From the NCBI GenBank assembly GCA_030683815.1, contig JAUXPJ010000014.1:186001-250000 (forward strand): 64,000 bases of DNA. Direction: 5' to 3'. Shown in pieces: positions 36,179 to 47,464 of the stretch. Positions within the stretch are counted from its first letter, which is position 1. Every line of letters begins with the position of its first letter. The notes beneath the pieces are model-generated. The model saw only the letters and a program-made list of their open reading frames with translations. It was not told where the DNA came from and made no database searches. The stretch is from Flavobacteriaceae bacterium. GTDB lineage: Bacteria > Bacteroidota > Bacteroidia > Flavobacteriales > Flavobacteriaceae. Both the position numbers and the translations under genes were made by a program.

Positions 36179-36871
36179 TTAATTACTATACGGTCTTCTT
36201 TTTTTTAGAGGTTCCACTTGTTTGTTTTTATAAGTAGTTTCATTGTTGTTGTCTCTATAAGAAACTTCTTTTTTATGTTTAATTTCCTTGTAATCTCTTT
36301 GAGAATTCTCATATTGATTTCTGTCATACTGATCTCTATTTTCATACATATCTCGATTTCTCATATGATTATCATTGTAAGAATATTGTCTTCCATGAGA
36401 TTTTTTATAACTGTAATGACGGTGATTATCATTGATATAACCTATATATTGTATTCTATTCATTGGGTGATAAACAATATCTAGGTAACCCATTCTATGA
36501 ATCATCCCGTGATTATAATAAATATTTACTGAACCAATTCTTGAAACTTTTCCAAATCGATTGTAATCGATAAAAACATTTTCAATTCTATAAATATTTC
36601 CGTAACGGTCTTGTTCAATTCTAACTGGTAAGTTTTTACCTAATCTAACATGACCATTTTTAAATCGGAAACTTAAATCTATATGTCTAGGATATAATAT
36701 TTCAAATTCGAATTTCCCATCTGGAAATACAAAAAATAGAATGTCATTTTCTTCAAATTCAATGGGTCTATAATTATTATAGTAACCATCATCAATAAAA
36801 TTGATAGTTGAAGCTGAAATTGTTGGCATTAAAAATCCTAATCCTATAATTAAAAGTGCTAATTTTTTCAT
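36179..36871 (-). CDS. Secreted protein of unknown function, charged tail
   Basis: This 230-residue protein has a signal peptide (KKLALLIIGLGFLMPTISAS). The mature part begins with a beta-rich region (FEENDILFFVFPDGKFEF) and several short repeated patterns of the type FGKVSRIGSVNIYYN / HRMGYLDIVYH. The last 90 residues are very rich in Arg, Tyr, Asn and His (RNRDMYENRDQYDRNQY), probably disordered. Similar secreted proteins occur in flavobacteria without a known function. It is monocistronic, with a terminator on its downstream side. Confidence 0.78.
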   Translation of the reverse strand: MKKLALLIIGLGFLMPTISASTINFIDDGYYNNYRPIEFEENDILFFVFPDGKFEFEILYPRHIDLSFRFKNGHVRLGKNLPVRIEQDRYGNIYRIENVFIDYNRFGKVSRIGSVNIYYNHGMIHRMGYLDIVYHPMNRIQYIGYINDNHRHYSYKKSHGRQYSYNDNHMRNRDMYENRDQYDRNQYENSQRDYKEIKHKKEVSYRDNNNETTYKNKQVEPLKKRRPYSN

Positions 36872-37047
36872 AATCGTATTCTTTAAAATGATATCTACTC
36901 TATAAGCTTTTCGACTTCCGCTTGATGAGTAAAATTCAAAGAACGTGCCAAATATTTTTACAATTAATAATAAATAGTTTAAACAACTATAAATCAGTTA
37001 GTAGTAATTGAAATAAAATAAGAAATTTGAAATTTTTGGTTGAAATA

Positions 37048-37866
37048 TTATTGTTTTGAATGATGATTATCAATCGCTTTACGGACACTTCCGTATTTTA
37101 AGAGTAATTTTTGGGCTTCATCTAAGGCAATTCGAAGTTCAGCTGCAATCATTATACTGCCGCGTTCTATGAGTTTTTGGTTGGTCAATTGCATATCAAT
37201 CATTTTATTGTCTTTTATTTTTCCAAGTTTAATCATGGCAGCAGTAGAAATCATATTCAAAACTAATTTCTGTGCAGTTCCTGCTTTCATACGTGAACTT
37301 CCGGTTACAAATTCAGGTCCCACAGTAACAACAATAGGAAATTTTGCCAATTTTGAAAGTGGACTAGCCAAATTCATAGTGATACAACCGGTGCTGATTC
37401 TGTGTTGATTGGCTTTTTCAAGGGCGCCTAATACATATGGAGTAGTTCCGGAAGCTGCAATTCCTATAAGAACATCTTTATCAGAAATTAGATATGATTG
37501 TAAATCAATCCAACCTTGTTCTATTGAATCTTCAGCATTTTCTACCGCTTTACGAATAGCCTTATCGCCACCGGCAATAATTCCAATCACTAAATCATCA
37601 TTTACTCCAAAAGTTGGTGGACATTCAGATGCATCAACAATACCTAATCTGCCACTTGTACCAGATCCTATATAAAATAATCGCCCACCGTTTTGAAGTT
37701 TGAAAACAATTTCTGTAACCAAAATTTCAATTTGAGGAATTGCTTTTTCAACTGCCAGCGGAATTGTTTTATCTTCTTGGTTGATGCTCATTAACAACTC
37801 ATTGACACTCATTTTTTCTAAATGATTGTAATTAGAAGGTTTCTCTGTAGTTTTTTCAAATTCCAT
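37048..37866 (-). CDS. murQ: N-acetylmuramic acid 6-phosphate etherase
   Basis: This 272-residue SIS-domain enzyme splits MurNAc-6-phosphate into GlcNAc-6-phosphate and D-lactate in peptidoglycan recycling. Visible motifs are YIGSGTSGRLGIVDASECPPTFG and the signature TGSSRMKAGTAQKL, with GIAASGTTPYV in the SIS core. The length is near the family norm of about 300, slightly short at the C-terminus. The ATG at 37866 sits only four bases after a perfect TACCTTTG box. No anhydro-MurNAc kinase lies beside it; a NagZ-like enzyme is encoded at 17549. Confidence 0.94.
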   Translation of the reverse strand: MEFEKTTEKPSNYNHLEKMSVNELLMSINQEDKTIPLAVEKAIPQIEILVTEIVFKLQNGGRLFYIGSGTSGRLGIVDASECPPTFGVNDDLVIGIIAGGDKAIRKAVENAEDSIEQGWIDLQSYLISDKDVLIGIAASGTTPYVLGALEKANQHRISTGCITMNLASPLSKLAKFPIVVTVGPEFVTGSSRMKAGTAQKLVLNMISTAAMIKLGKIKDNKMIDMQLTNQKLIERGSIMIAAELRIALDEAQKLLLKYGSVRKAIDNHHSKQ

Positions 37867-37870
37867 GATT

Positions 37871-37878
37871 CAAAGGTA
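37871..37878 (-). promoter_or_regulatory. -7 box of murQ
   Basis: CAAAGGTA reads TACCTTTG on the minus strand. It ends four bases before the murQ ATG at 37866, implying a leaderless transcript. Confidence 0.6.
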
Positions 37879-37881
37879 TAA

Positions 37882-37911
37882 AAAAAGCTCCAACGTTAAT
37901 TGAAGCTTTAA
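37882..37911 (-). terminator. Terminator after isocitrate dehydrogenase
   Basis: AAAGCTTCAATTAACGTTGGAGCTTT, read on the minus strand, forms a hairpin with one mismatch, followed by a run of Ts. It lies 43 bp beyond the icd stop and immediately upstream of the murQ -7 box. Confidence 0.7.
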
Positions 37912-37953
37912 AGTAAGTTTAATTAAAAAAGTAAACTTTACATCATGTTTTAC

Positions 37954-40209
<2,256 letters not shown>

Positions 40210-40251
40210 TTATAAATTATAGTGTTGTTTGTTAGGTGTTTAAAATATTTA

Positions 40252-40259
40252 CAAAGATA
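40252..40259 (-). promoter_or_regulatory. -7 box of icd
   Basis: CAAAGATA reads TATCTTTG on the minus strand, 69 bases upstream of the icd ATG. The rest of the 267-bp gap up to the rplS terminator holds nothing else recognised. Confidence 0.5.
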
Positions 40260-40392
40260 TTAAATAAATGCCCTAAAATGAGGTAAATAAATGATATTAA
40301 TCAAAGCTATTATTTTATATAATCATAAAAATTGACTTCTAAAAATGTGAAAATGAAAATAGGGTTGTTAAATGAGTTCAATGAGACTTAAA

Positions 40393-40425
40393 GCAAAAAA
40401 CCGTTTCAATTGAAACGGCTTTTTG
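40393..40425 (-). terminator. Terminator after rplS
   Basis: On the minus strand GCCGTTTCAATTGAAACGG, almost wholly palindromic, is followed by TTTTTTG, about 25 bp beyond the rplS stop codon. Confidence 0.85.
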
Positions 40426-40449
40426 ATAAGTATGTAAGTTAAAGATAAA

Positions 40450-40809
40450 TTATCTTCTTCTTTTTTCCTGAATTTTAGCTTTTTTACCGGTAAGTTCTCT
40501 AAAGTAGAAAATACGAGCTCTACGCACTTTACCACTTTTATTCAATTCAATTTTTTGAATTGCGGGCATGTTAACCGGAAAAATACGCTCAACACCCACA
40601 GTTCCAGACATTTTGCGAATGGTAAATGTTTCAGTTGGACCTTGTCCGTTACGTTGAATTACCACTCCTTTAAAAAACTGTGTTCTTGTTTTTTCTCCCT
40701 CTTTAATTTCATAGTAAACAGTTATAGTATCACCTGCACCAAATTGAGGAAAGTCTTTTTTAGTAATAAATTCGTCGTGTACAAATTTAATTAAATCGTT
40801 CATTTTCAA
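40450..40809 (-). CDS. rplS: 50S ribosomal protein L19
   Basis: This 119-residue protein of the large ribosomal subunit lies at the 30S-50S interface. It shows the L19 features FGAGDTITVYYEIKEGEKTR, FKGVVIQRNGQGPTETFTIRK, GVERIFPVNMPAIQKIE and KVRRARIFYFRELTGKKAKI. It lies downstream of trmD on the same strand, the conserved bacterial neighbourhood, but a 241-bp gap with its own -7 box (TAAATTTG on the minus strand, 40873-40880) suggests a separate promoter with a leader of about 58 bases. Confidence 0.98.
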   Translation of the reverse strand: MKMNDLIKFVHDEFITKKDFPQFGAGDTITVYYEIKEGEKTRTQFFKGVVIQRNGQGPTETFTIRKMSGTVGVERIFPVNMPAIQKIELNKSGKVRRARIFYFRELTGKKAKIQEKRRR

Positions 40810-40872
40810 TTATTTTATTGTTAAGCTGAAAGCAACTTTCACGATTATCGTCAGAGGTTGGTTTAGCGATTG

Positions 40873-40880
40873 CAAATTTA
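40873..40880 (-). promoter_or_regulatory. -7 box of rplS
   Basis: CAAATTTA reads TAAATTTG on the minus strand. The leader from about 40867 to 40810 contains a small CGATAATCG palindrome; autoregulatory structure is possible but not shown. Confidence 0.45.
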
Positions 40881-41050
40881 TAAAAACTTTTGAGATTATA
40901 AACCTGTTTTGCAAATAAACTTTTAATCGATAAAAGGAATCTAAGATTTAATCCGACGGTAATATATCTGAAATAAAAAATGTGAATAATTGTTGATTAT
41001 AATAACAGTCTTTTATCTTTTTTCTATATTTCTTTTATCTGGCTAAAAAC

Positions 41051-41728
41051 CTAATCTTCCAGTAAATCTGGTCTGATGAGTTGTGTTCTTTCCATTGCTT
41101 TTTGTGATCGCCATTCATCAATTTTGGCAAAATTACCTGAAAGTAAAATATCTGGTACTTTATGTCCTTTATAATCTGAAGGACGCGTATAGACAGGTGG
41201 TGCCAATAAATTATCTTGAAAAGAATCGGAAAGGGCAGAGGTTTCATCATTTAAAACACCCGGAATTAAACGGATGATACTATCGCATAAAACAGCAGCG
41301 CCCAATTCGCCGCCACTCAATACATAATCGCCGATAGAAATTTCTTTGGTAATGAATAAATCGCGAACGCGTTGATCCACTCCTTTATAATGTCCCGCTA
41401 AAATGATGATGTTTTTTAATAACGACAATTGATTCGCCATCGCTTGATTAAGTGTTGGCGCATCGGGTGTCATATAAACAATTTCATCGTAATTTTGTTC
41501 GCTTTTTAACTTTGAAATACATTTATCAATCGGTTCAATCATCATCACCATTCCAGATCCGCCGCCAAATTGGGTGTCATCAATTTGTTTGTATTTGTTT
41601 TTGGAGTAATCACGCAGGTTGTGAAAATAAACTTCAACAATACCTTTGTCAATGGCGCGTTTGATGATAGAATGCTCAAACGGACTTTTAATCAATTCGG
41701 GTAAAACGGTGATGATATCGATTCGCAT
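41051..41728 (-). CDS. trmD: tRNA (guanine-N1)-methyltransferase
   Basis: This 225-residue SPOUT methyltransferase modifies G37 of tRNAs, preventing frameshifts. Conserved knot motifs are [14 protein letters not shown] and [13 protein letters not shown], with the C-terminal [16 protein letters not shown]. The start is taken at ATG 41728 ([12 protein letters not shown]), not at the upstream ATG 41755, because a -7 box TATCTTTG at 41733-41740 ends four bases before it and family members begin at that methionine. It precedes rplS on the same strand. Confidence 0.96.
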   Translation of the reverse strand: MRIDIITVLPELIKSPFEHSIIKRAIDKGIVEVYFHNLRDYSKNKYKQIDDTQFGGGSGMVMMIEPIDKCISKLKSEQNYDEIVYMTPDAPTLNQAMANQLSLLKNIIILAGHYKGVDQRVRDLFITKEISIGDYVLSGGELGAAVLCDSIIRLIPGVLNDETSALSDSFQDNLLAPPVYTRPSDYKGHKVPDILLSGNFAKIDEWRSQKAMERTQLIRPDLLED

Positions 41729-41732
41729 GGGG

Positions 41733-41740
41733 CAAAGATA
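41733..41740 (-). promoter_or_regulatory. -7 box of trmD
   Basis: CAAAGATA reads TATCTTTG on the minus strand, followed after four bases (CCCC) by the trmD ATG. It implies a leaderless mRNA and decides the start. Confidence 0.55.
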
Positions 41741-41762
41741 ATTAACAATGAACAATGGATAA

Positions 41763-41872
41763 TTAAAAATTAAAAATTAAAAATTAAAAATGAATAATTT
41801 AAAAAATATTGAGTATTGTGAAAACTTTAAACTTTAAACAAAAGAAACTTTAAACCTACTGCCTACTGCCTA
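41763..41872. repeat. Cluster of heptamer tandem repeats
   Basis: Three 7-bp-period tracts lie in the gap between trmD and prmC: TTAAAAA x4 at 41763-41790, ACTTTAA x2 at about 41824-41837, and CCTACTG x2.5 at 41855-41872. No gene lies in this 153-bp interval. Confidence 0.7.
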
Positions 41873-41881
41873 AACCCAAAT

Positions 41882-42733
41882 CTATATAAAAGCTTTTATC
41901 ATTCGGTCAACCTCATAAAAATCTTTTTTTAATTCGATATTTTTGAAATGATATTTTTTTAATAAATTGATCATTTCATTTCCAAGATATTGATTGATTT
42001 CAAAATAAAGTTGTCCGTTTTTGGTTAGATGACTTTTGGCTAATGATGCAATTTTATCGTAAAAAAGTAGCGGGTTTTCATCATCTACAAACAATGCAAT
42101 TTCAGGTTCGTTTTCTAAAATATTTTTTTTCATTTGATGTTTTTCTTGTAACCTCACATAAGGCGGATTGCTGACAATAATATCAAATTGTTGTGTCAGC
42201 AATTCGGTTTCAAGAATATTAATATTTTCAAAATGGATATGAACGCTGTTTAAATCGGCATTTTTCTGAGCAATTTTTAAAGCTTTTTCGGAAATGTCAC
42301 AAGCAAAAACGGTAGCATTTGGAATATTTTTAGCCAATGAAATGGCAATACAACCGCTTCCGGAACCTATATCTAAAATTTTAATTGAATTTTTCGGATG
42401 ATTTTTACAATCATTAATAATCCATTGAACTAATTCTTCCGTTTCCGGACGCGGAATCAACACATTTTTATCGACTTTAAAAGTTAGCCCATAAAATTCG
42501 ATTTCACCAATGATATATTGTATGGGAATTTCTTTTTTTAATTGATGTAAAGCATCGTTAAAAAATAATAATTCATCAGTTTTTAATTCGGTGGATGGAT
42601 TTAAAGCTGTATCGATTTGTTTTATACCAAAATGTTGTAAAATAATTTTATAAAAACTTTCAATTTCCTGTAAGGGATAGATTTGTTTTAACTCCTCTAA
42701 AAAAAACGTTTTATAAGTTTTTATTTTCATCAA
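41882..42733 (-). CDS. prmC: Peptide chain release factor N5-glutamine methyltransferase
   Basis: This 283-residue SAM-dependent enzyme methylates the GGQ glutamine of release factors RF1 and RF2. The catalytic NPPY motif is in FDIIVSNPPYVRL, the SAM-binding loop is ILDIGSGSGCIAISLAK, and the region RPETEELVQWI precedes it, as expected. Length is normal. An ATG one codon later (42730) is an equally good start. It follows the GNAT gene by 4 bp and is probably cotranscribed with it. Confidence 0.94.
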   Translation of the reverse strand: MMKIKTYKTFFLEELKQIYPLQEIESFYKIILQHFGIKQIDTALNPSTELKTDELLFFNDALHQLKKEIPIQYIIGEIEFYGLTFKVDKNVLIPRPETEELVQWIINDCKNHPKNSIKILDIGSGSGCIAISLAKNIPNATVFACDISEKALKIAQKNADLNSVHIHFENINILETELLTQQFDIIVSNPPYVRLQEKHQMKKNILENEPEIALFVDDENPLLFYDKIASLAKSHLTKNGQLYFEINQYLGNEMINLLKKYHFKNIELKKDFYEVDRMIKAFI

Positions 42734-42737
42734 TAAA

Positions 42738-43229
42738 TTATAAATCTTTAAGCATCCAAACCGGGCAGGAGTAGTGACCGGTATCGCCCATGGGTTTGTC
42801 TAAATAATTAAAACCAACTTTTTGATAGAGTTTTTGTGCATCTTTCATATAAGGCATGGTTTCTAAATAGCATTTTTCAAAACCAGATTCTTTGGCTTTA
42901 TCCAAACAAACTTTCATCAGTTTTTGCCCAATTCCCAATCCTCTAATTTTAGATGAAAAATACATTTTTTGAAGCTCACAAACATTACCTTCAAAATTGT
43001 CGAGTTGTTTAATGCCAGCTCCACCAAGTAATTCGCCATCAACTTCGACTACAAAATAAGTTGCTTTTCCAACATCATAAGTTTGGTACATCATATCCAG
43101 CGCAACATCGGCATAAGCAGTTCCAACTTTTGGCACACCAAATTCAATCAAAACATCACGTATCACTTGTGCAATTTGCGGATTATCATTTATGTTGATT
43201 TCTCTAATTAAAACCTCATTTGGAATCAT
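42738..43229 (-). CDS. GNAT-family N-acetyltransferase
   Basis: This 163-residue protein has the GNAT fold. The acetyl-CoA pyrophosphate loop appears as SSKIRGLGIGQKLM, followed by FEKCYLETMPYMKDAQKLYQKVGF, a typical motif B region. It is first in a two-gene unit with prmC and diverges from ribD, whose start is 23 bp away. The substrate, an amino group of a small molecule or protein, cannot be inferred. Confidence 0.88.
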   Translation of the reverse strand: MIPNEVLIREININDNPQIAQVIRDVLIEFGVPKVGTAYADVALDMMYQTYDVGKATYFVVEVDGELLGGAGIKQLDNFEGNVCELQKMYFSSKIRGLGIGQKLMKVCLDKAKESGFEKCYLETMPYMKDAQKLYQKVGFNYLDKPMGDTGHYSCPVWMLKDL

Positions 43230-43251
43230 AATATTGTATTATTTTTACGGC

Positions 43252-44328
43252 GTGAAGATACACGAAAAATATATAAATCGCTGTATAGAATTGGCTAAAA
43301 ACGGCTTTGGCACTACCTATCCAAATCCGATGGTGGGCGCTGTAATTGTTTATGAAGGTCAAATAATTGGCGAAAGTTGGCATCAAAAAGCGGGAAATCC
43401 GCATGCCGAAGTTTACGCTATAAAATCAGTAAAAAATAAGGAATTATTAAAAAAATCAACAATTTATGTAAATCTGGAGCCCTGTTCACATCACGGAAAA
43501 ACGCCTCCTTGCAGTGATTTAATTGTTAGTTCAGAAATTCCGAATGTTGTGATTGGAGCATTGGATACCAATAGTTTGGTCAGCGGAAAAGGTGTAGCGC
43601 ATTTGCGAAAAAATGAGTGTAAAGTTGAGGTGGGTGTTTTAGAACAAGAATGTTTAGAATTGAATAAACGATTTTATACGTTTCACGACCAAAAAAGACC
43701 TTATATCATTTTAAAATGGGCGCAAACTGCAGATGGATTTATAGATATTTTAAGAGAAGTGAATGATTTAAAAGAAGCCCGTCCCAATTGGATTTCCAAT
43801 GAATATTCCCGTCAACTGGTGCATCAGTGGAGAACAGAGGAAGCTGCTGTTTTAGTAGGAACGGAAACTGTTTTGAAAGATAATCCGAAGTTAAATTCCA
43901 GAAATTGGTCGGGCAATAATCCAGTCCGCATCATTTTGGATAAATCATTAAGAATCCCTTTAACGTACCATATTTTTGATGGATTGGTTAAAACCATTGT
44001 TTTTATTGATAAATCTACTAAAGTAAATCAGCTATATTCAAATATTCCAAATTTAGTTTTAGAACCCATTAATTTTGAAGAAGCTGTTATTGGACAACTT
44101 TTGGGAGTTCTATTTAAACATGAAATTCAATCGGTTATTGTAGAAGGAGGAAAGCAACTTTTAGAGAGTTTTATCCAGCAAAATTATTGGGATGAAGCGC
44201 GTGTTTTTACTGGAAAAAACACCTTTGATAATGGTGTAAAAGCACCTAAAATCAACGGAATAAAACAAACTGAAATAAACATTTTTGGAGATACTTTAAT
44301 TGTTTATAAAAATCCATCTGAAAAATGA
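43252..44328 (+). CDS. ribD: Bifunctional riboflavin deaminase/reductase
   Basis: This 358-residue enzyme carries out the deaminase and reductase steps of riboflavin synthesis. The deaminase half has HAEVYAIK and LEPCSHHGKTPPCSDLI, giving the zinc ligands His, Cys and Cys. The reductase half begins near residue 150 (ILKWAQTADGFI) and includes EGGKQLLESF. The start is taken as GTG 43252 (VKIHEKYINRCIELAK), since the longer frame from 43192 overlaps the divergent GNAT gene and adds unrelated residues. An ATGA overlap joins it to the EamA gene. Confidence 0.93.
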   Translation: MKIHEKYINRCIELAKNGFGTTYPNPMVGAVIVYEGQIIGESWHQKAGNPHAEVYAIKSVKNKELLKKSTIYVNLEPCSHHGKTPPCSDLIVSSEIPNVVIGALDTNSLVSGKGVAHLRKNECKVEVGVLEQECLELNKRFYTFHDQKRPYIILKWAQTADGFIDILREVNDLKEARPNWISNEYSRQLVHQWRTEEAAVLVGTETVLKDNPKLNSRNWSGNNPVRIILDKSLRIPLTYHIFDGLVKTIVFIDKSTKVNQLYSNIPNLVLEPINFEEAVIGQLLGVLFKHEIQSVIVEGGKQLLESFIQQNYWDEARVFTGKNTFDNGVKAPKINGIKQTEINIFGDTLIVYKNPSEK

Positions 44329-45185
44329 TATACTTATTGTTAAGCGTTTTATTTGCGAGTTCACTTTTTGTAATCTTAAAATATTTTGAAAAGTATCAAG
44401 TTAATAATTTTCAAGCCATAGTGGTCAATTATTTTGTGGCTTTTTCGATGGGTTTTTTATTGAGTGATAAAACTGTTTCTGTTGATTTTATTATTTCAAA
44501 ATCATGGTTTTTTGGCTCTGTAATACTCGGAATTTTATTTATCACTATTTTTAATGTTACGGCTTTAGCGGCTCAACGAGGCGGATTGTCAGTGGCTTCT
44601 GTAGCCGGTAAAATGAGTTTGGTTATTCCGGTTTTATTCGGAATTATAGTTTACAATGAGTCATTCGGAATTTTTAAATTGATAGGAATTTTACTCGCTT
44701 TATTGGCAGTTTATCTTACTTCCAAAAAGAGAAGCGGAGTAGCGTTGAATAAATCGATAATGATGCTTACGCTCATTTTATTTTTGGGCGCTGGAATTAT
44801 CGATACATTGGTAAAATATATCGAAATTAATTATGTGGCAGCCAATGAATTAACCTATTATATTGCTACCACATTTTTAATAGCGGGTTGTATTGGAATT
44901 GTAATTTTAATGTTTCAACTCTTATTTAAAAAAGCGAGAATTAAAACTAAAAATGTGATTGGCGGATTGGTTTTAGGAATACCGAACTACTTTTCGCTTT
45001 ACTTTTTGATAAAAGCTTTGCAACTGCCCACCATGGAAAGTTCTACCATTTTTACCATCAATAATGTGATGATTGTTATGTTAACAAGTATCCTCGGAAT
45101 TGTTTTATTTAAAGAACAATTAACGTTCAATAATAAAATCGGAATTTTACTTTCTGTGTTAGCGATTTTGATGTTTTATTTTTAG
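44325..45185 (+). CDS. EamA-family (DMT) transporter
   Basis: This 286-residue inner-membrane protein has about ten hydrophobic helices in two halves, the arrangement of drug/metabolite transporters with EamA domains. Half one ends in LLALLAVYLTSKK, and half two contains a matching ILGIVLFKEQLTFNNKIGILLSVLAI. It overlaps the ribD stop by 4 bp, so it is translationally coupled to riboflavin synthesis; export or import of a flavin-related compound is possible but not shown. The asparaginase-like gene converges from the right. Confidence 0.85.
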   Translation: MIYLLLSVLFASSLFVILKYFEKYQVNNFQAIVVNYFVAFSMGFLLSDKTVSVDFIISKSWFFGSVILGILFITIFNVTALAAQRGGLSVASVAGKMSLVIPVLFGIIVYNESFGIFKLIGILLALLAVYLTSKKRSGVALNKSIMMLTLILFLGAGIIDTLVKYIEINYVAANELTYYIATTFLIAGCIGIVILMFQLLFKKARIKTKNVIGGLVLGIPNYFSLYFLIKALQLPTMESSTIFTINNVMIVMLTSILGIVLFKEQLTFNNKIGILLSVLAILMFYF

Positions 45186-45220
45186 AATTCGCTTTTAATC
45201 ATTTCGGTTGGGATTAATAT

Positions 45221-46279
45221 TTATTTTTTGCTCATTTCATACATTTCTACCACATTTTCTCCGGTTGATTTTTTGTATCCCCTAAACATACCTGATGAGT
45301 TGAAATCCCAGGCCACATTGCCATTTTTATCTAAAACAATTGCACCGCCCTCGCCGCCTAATTTGCTAATCTGATTAAAAATTACTTCTTTCAGCGCTTT
45401 TTGAGCCGAGAAGTTTTTGTATTTCATTAAGTTAGAAATTTCATGCGCCGCCACAGTTCTGATATAATATTCACCCGTTCCGGTACAAGAAACACCACAA
45501 GTTTCATTATTGGCATAATTTCCTGCGCCAATAATAGGAGTATCGCCAATACGTCCGTATTTTTTATTGGTCATTCCGCCGGTTGAAGTTCCGGCAGCAA
45601 TATTTCCGAAGCGGTCAAGAGCTACTGCGCCAACTGTTCCGTATTTATGGTCATCTATAAAATAATTTATTTTTTGATGCTCGCTCGAATTGTGATCTAA
45701 TTTCATTTCTTCTTTTCCCTGTAATTTCATCAGTTGATTATATCGTTTTGGAGTGAAAAAATAATCACTTTCTACCATTTCCAGATTGAATTTTTTAGCG
45801 ATGATTTCAGCGCCTTTTCCAGAAAGTAATACATGAGAAGTGCTATCCATCACCATTCGAGCAGCCAAAATTGGATTTTTAATATGATTTACTCCTGCAA
45901 CGGCACCTGCTTTTAGATTGCTTCCATCCATAATAGAAGCGTCCATTTCCTGTTTTCCTTCACTGTTAAAAACTGCTCCTTTACCGGCATTAAACAAGGG
46001 TGAATTCTCCATAATAATGATGGCTGCCTGAACGGCTTCTAAAGAAGTCCCTCCTTTTTCTAAAATTACATAACCCGCATCCAACGCTTCTTGAAGTGTA
46101 TTTTTATAAGCCAATTCTTGCTCTGTGGTAAAAAATCTTTTTTCTACGCCGCCGGCTCCACCGTGAATTACAATGGCTAAAGGGTTTTTGGGAGTTTCAG
46201 CAAGTGTTAATTTTTCAGATTGAGGGGAACACGAAATTAAAAACAGCAATCCGATTGAGATGATAGATAATTTATTCAT
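45221..46279 (-). CDS. Isoaspartyl peptidase/L-asparaginase lipoprotein
   Basis: This 352-residue Ntn-hydrolase has an N-terminal lipobox FLISC with Cys17, so it is probably a lipoprotein acting in the periplasm. The plant-type asparaginase signature is present: the precursor is cleaved before Thr215 in GTVGAVALD, which becomes the nucleophile. STGGMTNKKYGRIGDTPIIGAG and CTGTGEYYIRTVAAHE complete the site. Such enzymes remove isoaspartyl residues or cleave asparagine. It is monocistronic with a -7 box at 46300-46307. Confidence 0.92.
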   Translation of the reverse strand: MNKLSIISIGLLFLISCSPQSEKLTLAETPKNPLAIVIHGGAGGVEKRFFTTEQELAYKNTLQEALDAGYVILEKGGTSLEAVQAAIIIMENSPLFNAGKGAVFNSEGKQEMDASIMDGSNLKAGAVAGVNHIKNPILAARMVMDSTSHVLLSGKGAEIIAKKFNLEMVESDYFFTPKRYNQLMKLQGKEEMKLDHNSSEHQKINYFIDDHKYGTVGAVALDRFGNIAAGTSTGGMTNKKYGRIGDTPIIGAGNYANNETCGVSCTGTGEYYIRTVAAHEISNLMKYKNFSAQKALKEVIFNQISKLGGEGGAIVLDKNGNVAWDFNSSGMFRGYKKSTGENVVEMYEMSKK

Positions 46280-46299
46280 GGTTTAGAGGATTAAAAAAT

Positions 46300-46307
46300 C
46301 AAATATA
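46300..46307 (-). promoter_or_regulatory. -7 box of the asparaginase-like gene
   Basis: CAAATATA reads TATATTTG on the minus strand, 20 bases upstream of the ATG at 46279. Confidence 0.5.
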
Positions 46308-46343
46308 GCATATTTAAACAAAAACTATCCGATTCATAAACCG

Positions 46344-46351
46344 TATATTTG
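46344..46351 (+). promoter_or_regulatory. -7 box of the YigZ-family gene
   Basis: TATATTTG ends nine bases before the ATG at 46361. The longer frame starting with TTG at 46349 begins inside this box, which supports the ATG start. Confidence 0.5.
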
Positions 46352-46360
46352 GACTGTACT

Positions 46361-46975
46361 ATGGAAATCAAAAAAGACACCTATAAAACCATTTTAAATC
46401 CTTCGGAAGGATTAATTTACAAAGAAAAAGGAAGTAAATTTTTAGGATTTGCTTTTCCAATTTCTAATGAAGACGATGTAAAAGTATATATTGTGATGTT
46501 AAAAAAACAACATCACACGGCTAAACATTGGTGCTTTGCTTGGCAAATTGGTGTTGAAAACCCTCAATATAGAGTAAATGATGGTGGTGAACCACATAAT
46601 AGCGCCGGACAACCGATTTACGGACAAATACAATCTTTTGATTTAACCAATGTTTTAGTAGTGGTAGTTCGGTATTTTGGAGGAACAAAATTAGGAGTTG
46701 GCGGATTGATTTCTGCCTATAAAACAGCCGCTCAATACGCACTGGATACATCAGAAATAATAGAAAAATATATTGAAATCAATTTTAAAATTGTGGTTGA
46801 TTATCCAAATCTCAATAAAATAATGCGATTTACTAAAGAACATCAAATAATAATTACACATCAAAATATGGAAATTGATTGTGAAATATATTTTGCAATT
46901 CGCAAATCGGAATTTGAAAAATACAATACGATAATATCGGCATTACATTATTTAAAATATTTTAGTTTTAGTTAA
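46361..46975 (+). CDS. YigZ/IMPACT-family protein
   Basis: This 204-residue protein belongs to the UPF0029/IMPACT family represented by E. coli YigZ. The signature block is WCFAWQIG...YRVNDGGEPHNSAGQPI and VVRYFGGTKLGVGGLISAYKTAA. The family binds nucleic acids or ribosomes and is linked to translation control in eukaryotes, but its bacterial role is unsettled. The start at 46361 is chosen as above. The stop codon region overlaps the convergent thioesterase gene by 8 bp. Confidence 0.9.
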   Translation: MEIKKDTYKTILNPSEGLIYKEKGSKFLGFAFPISNEDDVKVYIVMLKKQHHTAKHWCFAWQIGVENPQYRVNDGGEPHNSAGQPIYGQIQSFDLTNVLVVVVRYFGGTKLGVGGLISAYKTAAQYALDTSEIIEKYIEINFKIVVDYPNLNKIMRFTKEHQIIITHQNMEIDCEIYFAIRKSEFEKYNTIISALHYLKYFSFS

Positions 46976-47375
46976 AATAGGGGTTTATTTTTTTTAAAAG
47001 TAACTGTGGAGCCTTAGTAGGTTTATTTTTGGCAATATCTACAAAAACCAAAGAGGTAGATCCTGTAACCAAAAGTTCTTCCATTTCATTAAACAGTTCA
47101 TATGTAAATTCAATTCTTGCTCCAGGTTTTTTGGTTAAAGTAGTTTTAAGTGTTAATAAGTCATCATACTTAGCAGGTTTTAAATAATTTATTTGAAGAT
47201 TTATTACAGGAAGTATCATGCCATTTTCTTCCATTGATTTATATGAAATTCCTAAGTTTCTCAGCCATTCAACTCTTCCAACTTCAAAATACGTAGCATA
47301 ATTGCCATAATAAACATAGCCCATTTGGTCAGTTTCGCTATATCGAACTCTAAATTGTGTAAGGTGTAAAATCAT
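46968..47375 (-). CDS. Acyl-CoA thioesterase, YbgC-like hotdog fold
   Basis: This 135-residue protein has the hotdog fold of 4-hydroxybenzoyl-CoA thioesterase/YbgC members. The active-site motif YSETDQMGYVYYGNYATYFEVGR includes the catalytic aspartate. The length fits. It converges with the YigZ-family gene. It lies 165 bp from the start of dnaA, a common neighbour pair in flavobacteria. It probably hydrolyses short- or medium-chain acyl-CoAs or acyl carriers; the substrate is not determinable. Confidence 0.9.
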   Translation of the reverse strand: MILHLTQFRVRYSETDQMGYVYYGNYATYFEVGRVEWLRNLGISYKSMEENGMILPVINLQINYLKPAKYDDLLTLKTTLTKKPGARIEFTYELFNEMEELLVTGSTSLVFVDIAKNKPTKAPQLLLKKINPYFN

Positions 47376-47464
47376 TCTAAATTAGTTTTAAAAATTCAGT
47401 CTAGTATATACGAAAAAAAAACTACAAAATCAATAGTGAAAATATTTTTTTATAACAAAATATA